The notes below the pieces were generated by a model, which was not told the origin of the DNA, did no database searches, and worked only from the letters and a program-made list of their open reading frames with translations. A DNA stretch of 64,000 nucleotides from Prorocentrum cordatum (taxonomy: Eukaryota; Sar; Dinophyceae; Prorocentrales; Prorocentraceae): contig CAUYUJ010020688.1 of assembly GCA_963575745.1 (NCBI GenBank), positions 50,001 to 114,000 of the forward strand. The letters are read 5' to 3'. The stretch's first letter is position 1; the number at the start of each line of letters is the position of its first letter. The position numbers and the translations under genes are program-made. Shown here one piece after another: positions 11,801-20,910 of the stretch.

Positions 11801-14800
11801 TGGCTTTGACCGTTTGGGTGGAAGAGATGACGGCCACTGCGGCAGGCCAAGGAGTTCAGTGGCACCCTCAAGGAGGTCCTGGGTTCCTGCCGCGCCGTGG
11901 GCTGCACGGTGGACGGCACGGCCCCTGCCACGCTGACGCAGTGGGACGGGGATTCGGGGCTCACGAGACGATCGGAGCCATGCCCTCCCCCATGCCCGCG
12001 CCCCCTTGGGAAAGGGGGGGGCAGTGGGAAGGGCTTGGGGGATGAGAGGAGGTGGGGACGGGGGGGCGGGGGGAGGCAGGGGGGGAGAGCGGGGGAGGAG
12101 ACGGCACGAGATTGACACGAGGTCAGCGCGCCCGGGGCGCTTGCCCTTGGCCCGCTCGGCACCCAGGCCAGTGCCTGGCGGCATGCGGACGGTCGCCGGG
12201 GCACCGCCCCAAACAAGCACGGGCGATCCTGCTCTCGGCGAGCAGTTGTGGACCTGCGGCTGCGACGGGCGGTACCGCCAGGAGGCGAGCTGCGTGGCTG
12301 GCAGGCCGAGTGGCAGAGCGCAGTCGGTACGGGCGGCCTGGCGTGCTTGCCAGGAGTGCGCGCAAGCGAGCGTGCTGGGCTGGCCGCGGCAGTGCGCGCA
12401 AGTGCGGCGGTGCCCTCGACGCCGTTGTCGTGTCGGACGACTCGGCGTCGCCATCTCGTGAAGTCCTCGTCATGGCTTGTCGCTGCGCGCAGGTCAGCCG
12501 GATGGCCCAGGCTGGCTGAATGTTCTGGCAACGCACCGTCGCGGGGGGCGCGGAGGCAACGGGCAGGCGAGGCGTCGGCGTCTCGCGCCCACCTGGCGGC
12601 GGCGCGGCCTCTCCTGCTGGCGCGTGCCTTGGGCCAAGGCATTGACGCTCTCGACAGTGGTGTAGTGGGCGCACAGTTGGCGTTGCCAGTCGAGGCCAGT
12701 GTGGAGCGCCTGTGCGCAAACCGCGCTCCGGAGGGCGGCGGCTCCCCAGTGCTCAGGCCGGTGGCCTTGGCGGCTCGCCTTTGCGCAGGCGGCCGCCCAG
12801 GCGTGGCGCGCCTGTGGCGTGTTGGCCGCACTTGGCGGCTGGGCGCGGGCTTCGGCCGCCCCCCAGGGCAATGAGCTCCCAGAGGGGTGCGTGCGCCGTG
12901 CGCATCAGACGGTTTAGTGAGACTTGGAGACGGTTCGCTGGGAGCCGCGAGACCCTGTTTGAGATGAAGGGTCTCCCCGTGGCGGGTAGGCGTCTTGTGA
13001 CGCAGCTCGCCAGGGCCAGGTGGCTGAGCTTACTGGAACAGGGCCGCGTGGTAGGCGCGCGCGAACATGCCTGCGTCATCTGCCGCTTGGAGCGCGTCCG
13101 AGAAGCGCCGTTCGATGACGCCGAGCTCGTGGCGTCTCTCCAGGGGGATCATCGGTGGGGGCGGGCGGGTATAGCGCAGGCAGGACAATGGCGACGGCCA
13201 GCCTGTTGCGCTATGCATGTCCAAGTCCAGCGTGCTCCCGTGGCGGGCCCATGGGGTATCGTAGGAAGCCCTGGTCGGTATCTCCCAGACCAGTCTCCAT
13301 GCCCGTTGTCCAAGGAACGGGCAGCGTCTGTTCTTGAGACCCCTGGGATCCCCCGACCCTGCAATTCTTCATCTGGAACCCACCCTGCCGCCCACCCCTT
13401 CCTAGACCCGGCTCAACACCGCATCGTACCGCCCGAGGCGGCCGGCGAGGTGGCGGGTCTCCCCGGAAGGCCACAGCGTGGACGCCTCGCTCCTGGAGGG
13501 CCTTCAGCAAGTTCCGATTAGGGCTCCAGGCTGGTCTCGCTTGCGGAGACGAGGCGGCACTCGCGGGGCCCATCGCGGACTGCGTGGCTGGGCTTCCGCG
13601 CGGGCCGGCAGGCGACCACCAGCCCAGACGCCTCCGCTGGCTGCGGGGCCGCAGGCCTTTGCGAAGGCCGCGCCGACGGCGCTGGGAGGGGTGGGCGTGC
13701 GTGCCACAGGAGGAGGGACAAAGGAGCGCGTCGAGGCCGATCCGCTTACCGCTCGCAAGCGGCCGACGACACGACGGCCCACCCCCCCCGCCCTGCAAGA
13801 GCAGCAGAAGGGGCGGTGGTGCGACGGCCCGCGCGTGTGCCAAGCCGCGCGGCGGCGCTCGCAGGGCCCGAACTTCCTGCAGCGCCAGGAGACAGCGGCA
13901 GCGGGACTGCGGTGGTCGCCGCCAGGGGTCCGCTGCTGGGTCCGCCATTGTCGGGCGGGACTAGAACGAGGATAATTGCATTCCGGAGCGTTCCAGAACG
14001 CTCTCAGAGCGTTCTGGAACGCTCTGAGAAGGCCGGGGCGCCCTATACGTCCTCCAGAGCCGCCCCGGATCTCAGAGATTCTCGATTTATATCCTCCTCC
14101 GAATTTATCCTCGTCCTGGCTTCGTCTTGCATTGGCGGCGGGCCCAGCCCCTGGGGTGCGGCTGCGGCGGCGCTGGCGGCGACCAGCGCCGAGACCACGA
14201 GGGGCGCAGGGGCCGCGTTGGGGCCGGTGGCGCTGAGGCAGGCCACCAGGGCCGCAGCCGGTGGTGGCAGTGACGAGTCCTGGCCGCCGTGCGCAGGTTG
14301 CGGCGCGCATGTTCCGAGCGTGGTCTGTGGGGGCGGCCAAGGGAGGGGTAATGACTAGGCGGGGGTGGATCTCATGACGGGGGCCATGAGAGCTATCTCC
14401 CCAGGTTTCCTGGCGCCTTCCTGGGCCGCGCACATGCCGCCAGGCATGATTTGCGCCCCCCCCTCCTGGACGCCCCCCTCCTGGCCGCCCCCGAGGTCTT
14501 CCCTTCCCCCACGCGCTCCTCCTCCTCCCGCCGCGCCTGTTCCCCCGTGCCGCAATTTGCCACCGATGCGCCCCGCCGTCGCTCGATCGCTCCTCGATTC
14601 AAAGGGGCGCAGACCAAAAAAGTGGTGGGGGGCGCGGCCGTGGCTCCCTGGGCGGCAGCAGCTGCCACCCGCGCCGCGGCGGCGGCGGCCAGGGCGGCCT
14701 CCCTGAGATCCGACGTCGTGACACAGATTGCAACACCATGACAAATCACGACTGGAGGCCTACACCCCATCATCCCGCGTAATTTTTCGAGCTGGGTCGA

Positions 14801-17800
14801 TCTGTGATGGGCCCGAGCTTTGAAAAGAAGTGCGAAGCCCGGATCTCAGGGTTCGTCGAGCTCGCAGAGAGCGCCGCAGCGGTGGGCTCCGCGGCTGTGC
14901 ACCTGCCCGCTGGGGCTGCGGCGTGCACTGCCTCGCGCACTCTGTGCGGGCGGCGCCCAGCTCGGCGGGAGACGGCTCCTGCCCGGGCGCGGGCTCCAGG
15001 AGCAGCCGGGGGTCGATGAGTCTTCGGAACGTGTGTCAGCCCACTGTGTGGTGGCGCCCCGTTCAGCTCCACCGCTGGTGCGCAGTCTGTGCCGACCCTC
15101 AATGCACCGCCTGCGTCGCATTGAAGGGCTTCGGTGGACGCACACTTTGGCGCTGACGCACATGCTGAGGATCATCGGCACGGCGCTGGCTTCAGGAGCG
15201 GCCGCGGGGTGCTGGGGGCCGCGGTGTCGTCGGGGTCGAGGCGGCCGCGGCGGCTGTGGGCTGCGGCCAGCAAGCTTCATCCCCACGGTTGCCAGTCGGG
15301 CAGCGCCGCAGCAGGTTGCCTGGCCTGTCGGGCGTGTTCCGCAAGCGTTTTCCTGCTCGTTCCGCCCACGCGCGCCACGAGCGCGTAGCTCCCAGGCAGC
15401 TGGCTGGCCGAGCCCTGGCAGCCGCGCGCGCGCGGGGCCAGCACGGCGCGGCGGCACTGGCAAGGGGGAGGCGCGGCGGCGGCCCTTCGAGAGGGACAGG
15501 CGCTCCCCGCGGTGCTCCCGCCGGCTGGCTCGGGCGGTCTCGCGGCCGGCGGCTCTCGCTCGGTCTCGCGGGCCCCTCCGCGAGGGCGCAGGGCCCAGGC
15601 GCGCAGGTGTGCGCGGCGAGGCTCCCGGCCCTCTGGGCGGATGTGGCCGCTCCGCCGCGCAGGGCGGGGCCAGGGCCAGGTCCGCAGGGGGAGGCACGGC
15701 ATGACCGGTGTGAGCGGCCCTGTCCTGATTTTCTTCGTGTGTCGGCTCTCCTCCTTTGAGTGGCTCGTTTTGGGTGTCTCGATGGTTCCTCGGTCCCTCG
15801 GCGAAGAGGATCGTGCTCTGTATCCCCGTGCTCGTGGTTCTGTTTTGACTGTGCCTTGCCCTGTCAGGGCACAGCGGACCGCAGCGGCATAGGGGAGGGA
15901 TGGGGGTGGCAAGAGTGGGGGGGAAGACAGGAACGAGGGGGGAGGAAGGGGGGTGGAAGGGGATGGAGGTCCTGGTAATGGTGCAAGCGGAGGCATGCTG
16001 AGGGGAAGTCCACGCGCGCCAGATGCGAAGTGGTGATGGAGACAGACAACATTCTCTGACAATGCCTATCTTAGTCAGAAGAGAAGCTTTTAGAGGATCT
16101 AGAAGATGAGGAGGCTAAGAAGGATAAGGAGGAGGCCGAGTATGAGGAGGATTGGGACGAGAAGGAGGAGGAGGTGGAGGAGGAGGATGAGCAGTATAAG
16201 AGGATGGTGGAGGAAGAGGGATGATTGAGGAGAAAGGAGACGTACCCGTGGCGAAGGGGGCATCGGGTTCGTGAAAATGAACGGACAGAAGGATATCGGT
16301 GATTATCAGTTGCAAAGTGTACCCCAGGCATTTGCATCACACGCTGACTGAGCGAGCTTAGGTGGCGGGTGTCGATCGCACTGGTAGGAGTGGGCCATGT
16401 TGAGCTTTACCTAGCTTCTGGCAGCGTGCTGTGAGCAAGCGTGATCCTGGTTTCTTGGTCGTGGGTGCCTCCCATCGTAGCAACCGGGACAAGTAGCGTA
16501 GCAATGGGCCCAACCACGTGCAGTTGCGTGTAGCGCAGCGTGGTCCTCTCTTCACATACTGCGCACTCGCGGGGGAGTGCGTACATAGAAAGGGGGGCTG
16601 CGGAGCAAACGCGCAGAGGCGCGCGGAACTTCCTGTGGGGCACGATGCGAGTGTGGGTCGTGCCGACGTGGGCGGTCCGCATCCGGTCGAGCCCACCGAG
16701 CCCGCACGTGGAGCTCCTATGGGACGATCCGCGCGTGGGCGTGCCGTGTGCCGAAGTGGGCGTGGGCCTGCATGCGAACACTCTCACGGGTGACGTAAGC
16801 GGAGCACCCTGTGGGGCTCGATCAGTGTGAGGGGTATGCCCAGATGGGCGGGGTGGCGCCATGCGGACCCTCCTCCTAGGCCGTAGGGTGTGGCACGAGC
16901 CGCGTGAAGGGTGCAAAATGGGCGCGGGGACACCATGCGTACCCTCCCACTGGGGCCGTATGGTGAACTCCATGCGGGGCCCGTGTGAGGGGTGCTCCCG
17001 AATGCGGACGCTATGCGGACCATCTGGGTGCGGAGAGGAGCTCACTATGGGGAGCGATCTGTGTGAGGGGTGCGCCGGAATGGACATGTGGAGAACAAAG
17101 GTTAGAAGTGGAGGAGCAGAATGAGGAGGAGGAGGAGGATGAGGAGGAGGAGGTGGAGGAGGAGGAGGAGGAGGCGGGGGAGGAGAGGAAGGAGGGACAG
17201 AGACGCGTGGCGCTGCACACGCGGATGGGAAATATGACAAAGCAGCTGGCTTGGATCATTTCGCCGAGCTCGGGTGGTAGTTTCTGAAGATGCTTAAACA
17301 CTTGTTATCTCAAGTCAGCCTCTTTCGTAAAGTCGTCGGCTTTGTTCACACGTAAGAGGTAAGTCTGCTTATCGCATTGGCAGCACTTTGGACAGCAGTC
17401 CGTCGAGCCGTGGCTCTGAGCACCAGTCGCACCCCTTGCCCTGAGCATTTGAGGCTGGATGTGGTCACATCCCTTGAAGCCATTGGGGTTGCGAGAAGTG
17501 GCTTGAGTCAACATTGCCCCAGAGAGAGGAGAGAGGGGGATGAGGATGGAGGGAAGAGGGGGGATGGAAGGAGAACTGATGAAGGATCGAGGAGGAGGGT
17601 GAGGAGGAGGAGGTGGAGAAGGAGGAGGAGGATGGAGGCTAGAGGCAGAGAGGAGGGAGGTTTGAGGGAGGGAGGAGTAGGAGAAGGGAGGAAGGAGGTG
17701 GGACGAGGGAGGGTGAAAGAGGAATGTGGGTAGAGGAAGAGGAAGCCTGGGATGCAGCAGGGATGAGACATAAGGAAGGAAAAGGCGGGGATCGGGAGGG

Positions 17801-17943
17801 ATGATGGTGGTGCGGCGAGGGTAGGAGTAGGATTAGGAGGATGGGGAGGTAGGATCACAGGAGGTGGTGGTGGTGGTCTTCTCTCCCGGGGGGGTGGGGG
17901 CAGGATGGTCGACGACGGCGAGTTCGAGATGCCCGAGAAGTAA
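4567..17943 (+). CDS. RPL12: 60S ribosomal protein L12 (uL11), 3' five exons of a very large gene
   Basis: Encodes the 60S stalk-base protein uL11, which binds the GTPase-associated centre of large-subunit rRNA. Exons by phase and family match: 4567-4613 (GIRVTVRLTIQNRAAK), 6894-6941 (VDVEPNATSLIIKSLK), 7906-8010 (EPLRDRKKTKNIKHSGNL and on to REKSQ), 11846-11940 (AKEFSGTLKEVLG... VGCTVDGTAPATLT), 17904-17943 (MVDDGEFEMPEK, stop TAA). Joined, they align without gaps to eukaryotic RPL12 from its middle to its C-terminus. Roughly the first 55 residues, including the conserved GGEVGA region, are not found in 1-4566 and must lie upstream. Introns are 4614-6893 (GT-AG), 6942-7905 (GA-AG), 8011-11845 (GC-AG) and 11941-17903 (GT-AG). 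Each has a short direct repeat over both splice sites: AGGTC, AGGAGC, CAGGCC, GCAG. Reading phase is preserved at every junction, so it looks functional. Confidence 0.93.
5215..5750. repeat. About 154-bp tandem repeat, 3-4 diverged copies, with (GA)n inside
   Basis: The segment beginning GCCATGCCTGCTACATCGCG and running into TCAAGAGAGAGAGAG recurs near 5241, 5397, 5549 and 5703. The GA run at 5425-5460 is part of the unit. Lies in the 4614-6893 intron. Confidence 0.75.
5785..6065. repeat. TGAGTNTG-type degenerate minisatellite
   Basis: GTGTGAGTGAGTCTG variants repeat irregularly after a short GT run. The rest of this intron to 6893 holds nothing recognisable. Confidence 0.7.
7565..7815. repeat. 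CCATCCTCCATC pyrimidine-rich minisatellite
   Basis: CCATC and TCCATCCT units repeat through the second half of the 6942-7905 intron, upstream of the acceptor at 7905. Confidence 0.75.
8070..8650. repeat. (GAT)n / (GCT) microsatellite
   Basis: About 580 bp of GAT, GCT and GGT triplets. Long Asp-rich frames are by-products of the repeat. Lies just after the GC donor at 8011 in the third visible RPL12 intron. Confidence 0.9.
8651..8985. repeat. (TTG)n microsatellite
   Basis: About 330 bp of GTT/TTG triplets contiguous with the GAT tract. Confidence 0.9.
9045..9555. repeat. 9-bp CTGGCGCAC minisatellite, more than 50 copies
   Basis: The unit CTGGCGCAC, with variants CTGGCGCGC and ATGGCGCAC, repeats for about 510 bp. 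Because the unit is a multiple of three it encodes Gly-Ala-Pro repeats on both strands, resembling collagen. Its position inside the RPL12 intron and the absence of flanking coding sequence argue against a real protein. Confidence 0.92.
9597..9665. repeat. (CTC)n microsatellite
   Basis: Pure CTC run in the third visible RPL12 intron. Confidence 0.9.
9720..10060. repeat. ATATAC/ACATAT microsatellite
   Basis: Alternating ATGTAT, ACATAT and TATATA blocks form an AT-rich purine/pyrimidine alternating tract of about 340 bp. Confidence 0.8.
10075..11030. repeat. TCCTAGGGATTCCTTAGGAG degenerate minisatellite
   Basis: About 950 bp built from 10-20 bp variants of CCTAGGGATTCC and TTAGGAGTCC. The core CCTAGG is palindromic, so many small inverted repeats result. 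Intronic. Confidence 0.85.
13986..14024. repeat. Perfect 18-bp inverted repeat with 3-nt loop
   Basis: GAGCGTTCCAGAACGCTC is followed by TCA and then its exact reverse complement. Each arm is itself near-palindromic and contains a TTCnnGAA block, the core spacing of a heat-shock element. Lies inside an RPL12 intron. Confidence 0.9.
16600..17090. repeat. Diverged tandem repeat (GTGTGAGGGGTGC / ATGCGGACC motifs)
   Basis: The motifs GTGTGAGGGGTGC, GATGCGGACC and GTGGGGCTCGATC recur at irregular 60-130 bp intervals. Probably an old tandem array. Confidence 0.5.
17520..17775. repeat. GGA/GGGA purine tract
   Basis: Purine-rich tract near the 3' end of the RPL12 intron, about 130 bp before the last exon. 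Confidence 0.75.
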
Positions 17944-18509
17944 GCGGCATCATCGGCGGCCGGGCGGCGCTTCTGGAGCAGGGGGAGCTGGGCGCGGTGT
18001 CGGCAGGTGTGTCTGCAGATGCCCTCCCCGCCTCCCTCCCTCGCCGATGCTCGCCGACCTGTCGCACTAGCATGACCTGGGCACTCGCTTCTTGTTTCTC
18101 TTCTCCTGCTCTCGGCCATCCCGCTCTCTCTGGTGAGAGTGCACTCCTCCTCCCTTCCCCCCTCGCCCCTGCCCGTTCCTGCTCGTCCTCGCCCTCTCCC
18201 TCCCCCCCCTGCCTCCCCTCCCCCCATGTTCCCTCTCGCTCCTCCCCATCACTCGCCCTGCCTCCCCATCATTCTCCCTCCCCTTCCCCTTCCCGCCAAT
18301 CCCCTGCCGCTCCGTCTCCTGCCGCTCCTCCTCCCCGTCCTCCTCCCCGCCAAGTCTCCCAGCCATGCAGGGCCACCCAAGGCGGCCCTTGCTGCTGGTT
18401 GGGAGGGCGAGGCCGCGCTGGTTGAGGACGGGCGTCGGCCAGCCATGATTTGCATCCATCGGCTGGTTGATGCCTCACCCTCCTCCCTCCTCTCGTTTCC
18501 CCTGGCGGC

Positions 18510-18770
18510 GACAACATAGCCGCCAGACCAGCGGTCAGGCCCAGACGACGGGTTGCGACGAGGCTGCGAACGGGGCGGCGTCGGCGGCAACATAGCCGCC
18601 CGAGTGGAACCCAGGCCCAGACGACGTGTGGCGACGGGGCGGAGGCCGGGCGGCGACGGCGGCAACATAGCCGCCAGGTTGGCACCCAGTCCCCAGTCTC
18701 TAGGCTCAGACGACTGGTGGCGACAAGGCAGCAACGGGGCGGCGACGGCGTTAACATGGACGCCACCCAG
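18510..18770. repeat. Tandem repeat around GGCAACATAGCCGCC
   Basis: GCGACAACATAGCCGCC, CCCAGACGAC and GGGGCGGCG blocks recur about three times at roughly 70-80 bp spacing. It begins about 570 bp 3' of the RPL12 stop codon. 17944-18510 is otherwise pyrimidine-rich and anonymous. Confidence 0.65.
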
Positions 18771-19689
18771 ACCCAGTTCGTTAGGACAGGTAAGAACTCC
18801 AAAGTACAAGCACTGTTTTGGAAACGTGGAAAACATGCATGGGGAATGGAAGGGATGACGGACATTCAATAAGTATGGCAAAGTGTGAAAAACTTTTGAA
18901 TTTGTGTCAATTCATTTTGTATACCCCTGGGCCCCTCTAACTTTGGCGTCGCTCGGATGTGTGCATTTTGTCCTCGGCGAGGACCATCGAGGAGCATCTG
19001 GCCTCATCGTGCAAAGCAAGAGACGCGTGATGCTGACAACAACTGGATTTTGCGGCGCGCACAAGGGGATGGCGCGAGGGCGGTGGCGTTCTAAGAAGGC
19101 GGCGCGCTTGTTAGAAGGCAAGGGCTTTCTTAGAAGGGCCCCGAGGCTTCTGAGACGGCTTCTTAGAAGCCAGGAGGGCTTCCAAGAAGGCCCCTGCCTG
19201 CTCAGAATCGCCCCCACCTTCATAGAAGGCCCTCCCCCTCACGCCACCCCCTTGTGCGCGCCGCCAAATCTCGCCAAGAAATACACGCACGACACTTGAA
19301 CTATCCCGGCAAAGCAACCTAACAGCCATGCGTAGGAGCATCTCTGGGTCGAACAGCATCTCGACGAAAAGGCAGCGACAAAAAAGGTGACGTCGACGAC
19401 GGCGGTGGCGGCGGCGACGGCGGCGCCCCCCCCGCCGCCATCCGCAGAGGTGGCTCGTTCGTGTTCTTCGTGGCCCGCCATACCCGGGCCACATTTTTTG
19501 CTTGTTGATAACAATGTCTCGTTTCCAGATATGCTTCCAGCATGTGTAGAAAGCATATATGGGAGCATTCCCCTTGAGATTCAGATGAGAATCCAGTTGT
19601 CGAATCGAAATAGGAAAGCCAAGACGTGTCCGTACTGGTGGGAACGACAGTACCTGCAGTAACAGTAGTAGTGGCATTGGCAGTAGCTG

Positions 19690-20605
19690 CAATAACAGCT
19701 ATCAAACGAGACACTGCTATCAACGCTGGCAGTGTGTCAAACAAAACTTTGCGATCAATTTTGGGAATCGTGTCAAAAGGAGACACTGCTATCAACGCTG
19801 GAAGTGTGTCAAAACGAGACACTACTATCAATAATGGAAGTCGTGTACAAACGAGACACTGCTATCAACGCTGGAAGTGTGTCAAAACAAAACTTTGCTA
19901 TCAATATTCGGATTCGTCTAAAAAGGAGACACTGCTATCAACGCTGGAAGTGTGTCAAAACGAAACTTTTCTATCACTAGTGAGAGTCGTGTAAAAAACG
20001 AGACCCTGCTATCAACGCTGGAAGTGTGTGAAAACGAAACTTTGCTATGAATATTGGGAGTCGCGTAAAAAAGAGACACTGCTATCAACGCTGGGAGTGT
20101 GTCAAAACGAGCCACTGCTATGAATGGGGAGAGTCGTGTAAGAAGGAGACGCTGCTATCAACGCTGGAAGTGTGTCAAAACGAAACTTTGCAGTGAATTT
20201 CGGGAGTCGTGTAAAAAGGAGACACTGCTATCAACGCTGGAAGTGTGTCAAAACGAGACACTGCTATCAATAGTGGCAGTCGTGTAAAAAGGAGACACTG
20301 CTATCAACGCTCGCAGTGTGTCAAAACGAAACTTTGCAGTGAATCTTGGGAGTCGTGTAAAAAGGAGACACTGCTATCAACGCTGGAAGTGCGTCAAAAC
20401 GAAACACTGCTATCAATAATGGCAGTCGTGTAAAAAGGAGACACTGCTATCAACGCTCGCAGTGTGTCAAAACGAAACTTTGCTGTGAACTCTGGGAATC
20501 GTGTAAAAAGGAGACACTGCTATCAACGCTGGAAGTGTGTCAAAACGAGACACTGCTATCAATAGTGGGAGTCGTGTAAAAACGAGACACTGCTATCAAC
20601 GCTGG
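19690..20605. repeat. 72-bp tandem repeat (CACTGCTATCAACGCTGG), about 12 copies
   Basis: CACTGCTATCAACGCTGGAA recurs about every 72 bp and alternates with a related half-unit (AACTTTGC..TGAATNTTGGGA, then GTCGTGTAAAAAGGAG). The 72-bp unit therefore looks like two diverged 36-bp subrepeats. Frames through it are not conserved across copies. 18880-19690 holds nothing I recognise. Confidence 0.88.
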
Positions 20606-20720
20606 CAATGAATGGTGATGATGAGTGCGGTGATGAGTGCGACGATGAGATGATGACTGTCCTTTTTTCAGAGGACCGCGCTGAGGAGCGGCGCGCGAAG
20701 CGGAGAAGCTGCAAAGCGTG

Positions 20721-20885
20721 CAAGCTGAAAAGCATTGCAGACACGCGCAGGCTGAAAAGCATTGCACGACACGCGCAGGCTCACCGCGCACAGCTGCACA
20801 CGAGTGCAGGCTGAGAAGCACCACGCGCATGCAGGCTGAGAAGCACCACGCGAATGCAGACGGACAGACTGAACAGCACCGCCAC
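20721..20885. repeat. Clustered CAGGCTGAGAAGCACC motif
   Basis: Copies start near 20721, 20748, 20776, 20807, 20832 and 20865. The same 16-18 bp motif lies inside the adjacent helicase gene, where it reads Ala-Ser-Gln-Pro on the minus strand (near 21340, 22760, 23205, 23225 and 23510). Confidence 0.75.
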
Positions 20886-20910
20886 AACGCAAGCTGCATC
20901 TCGTGGCTCC

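Larger units (their letters stand above)
11941..17903 (+). other. Fourth complete visible RPL12 intron (5,963 bp)
   Basis: Starts at GTGGGACGG and ends at GGGGGCAG, GT-AG, splitting a Gln codon. The first 4 kb is GC-rich sequence with many long overlapping open frames on both strands and no recognisable family, as expected from high GC. It contains the perfect hairpin at 13986-14024, a GGA tract at 16100-16240, a diverged tandem array at about 16600-17090 and GGA tracts at 17125-17190 and 17520-17770. Confidence 0.85.

Noticed and set aside
12248-12874. Overlapping long frames in the 12-16 kb GC-rich region.
   Set aside because: They occur in several frames on both strands, show no family motif, and the region is spanned by an RPL12 intron (11941-17903) with exons matching on both sides.
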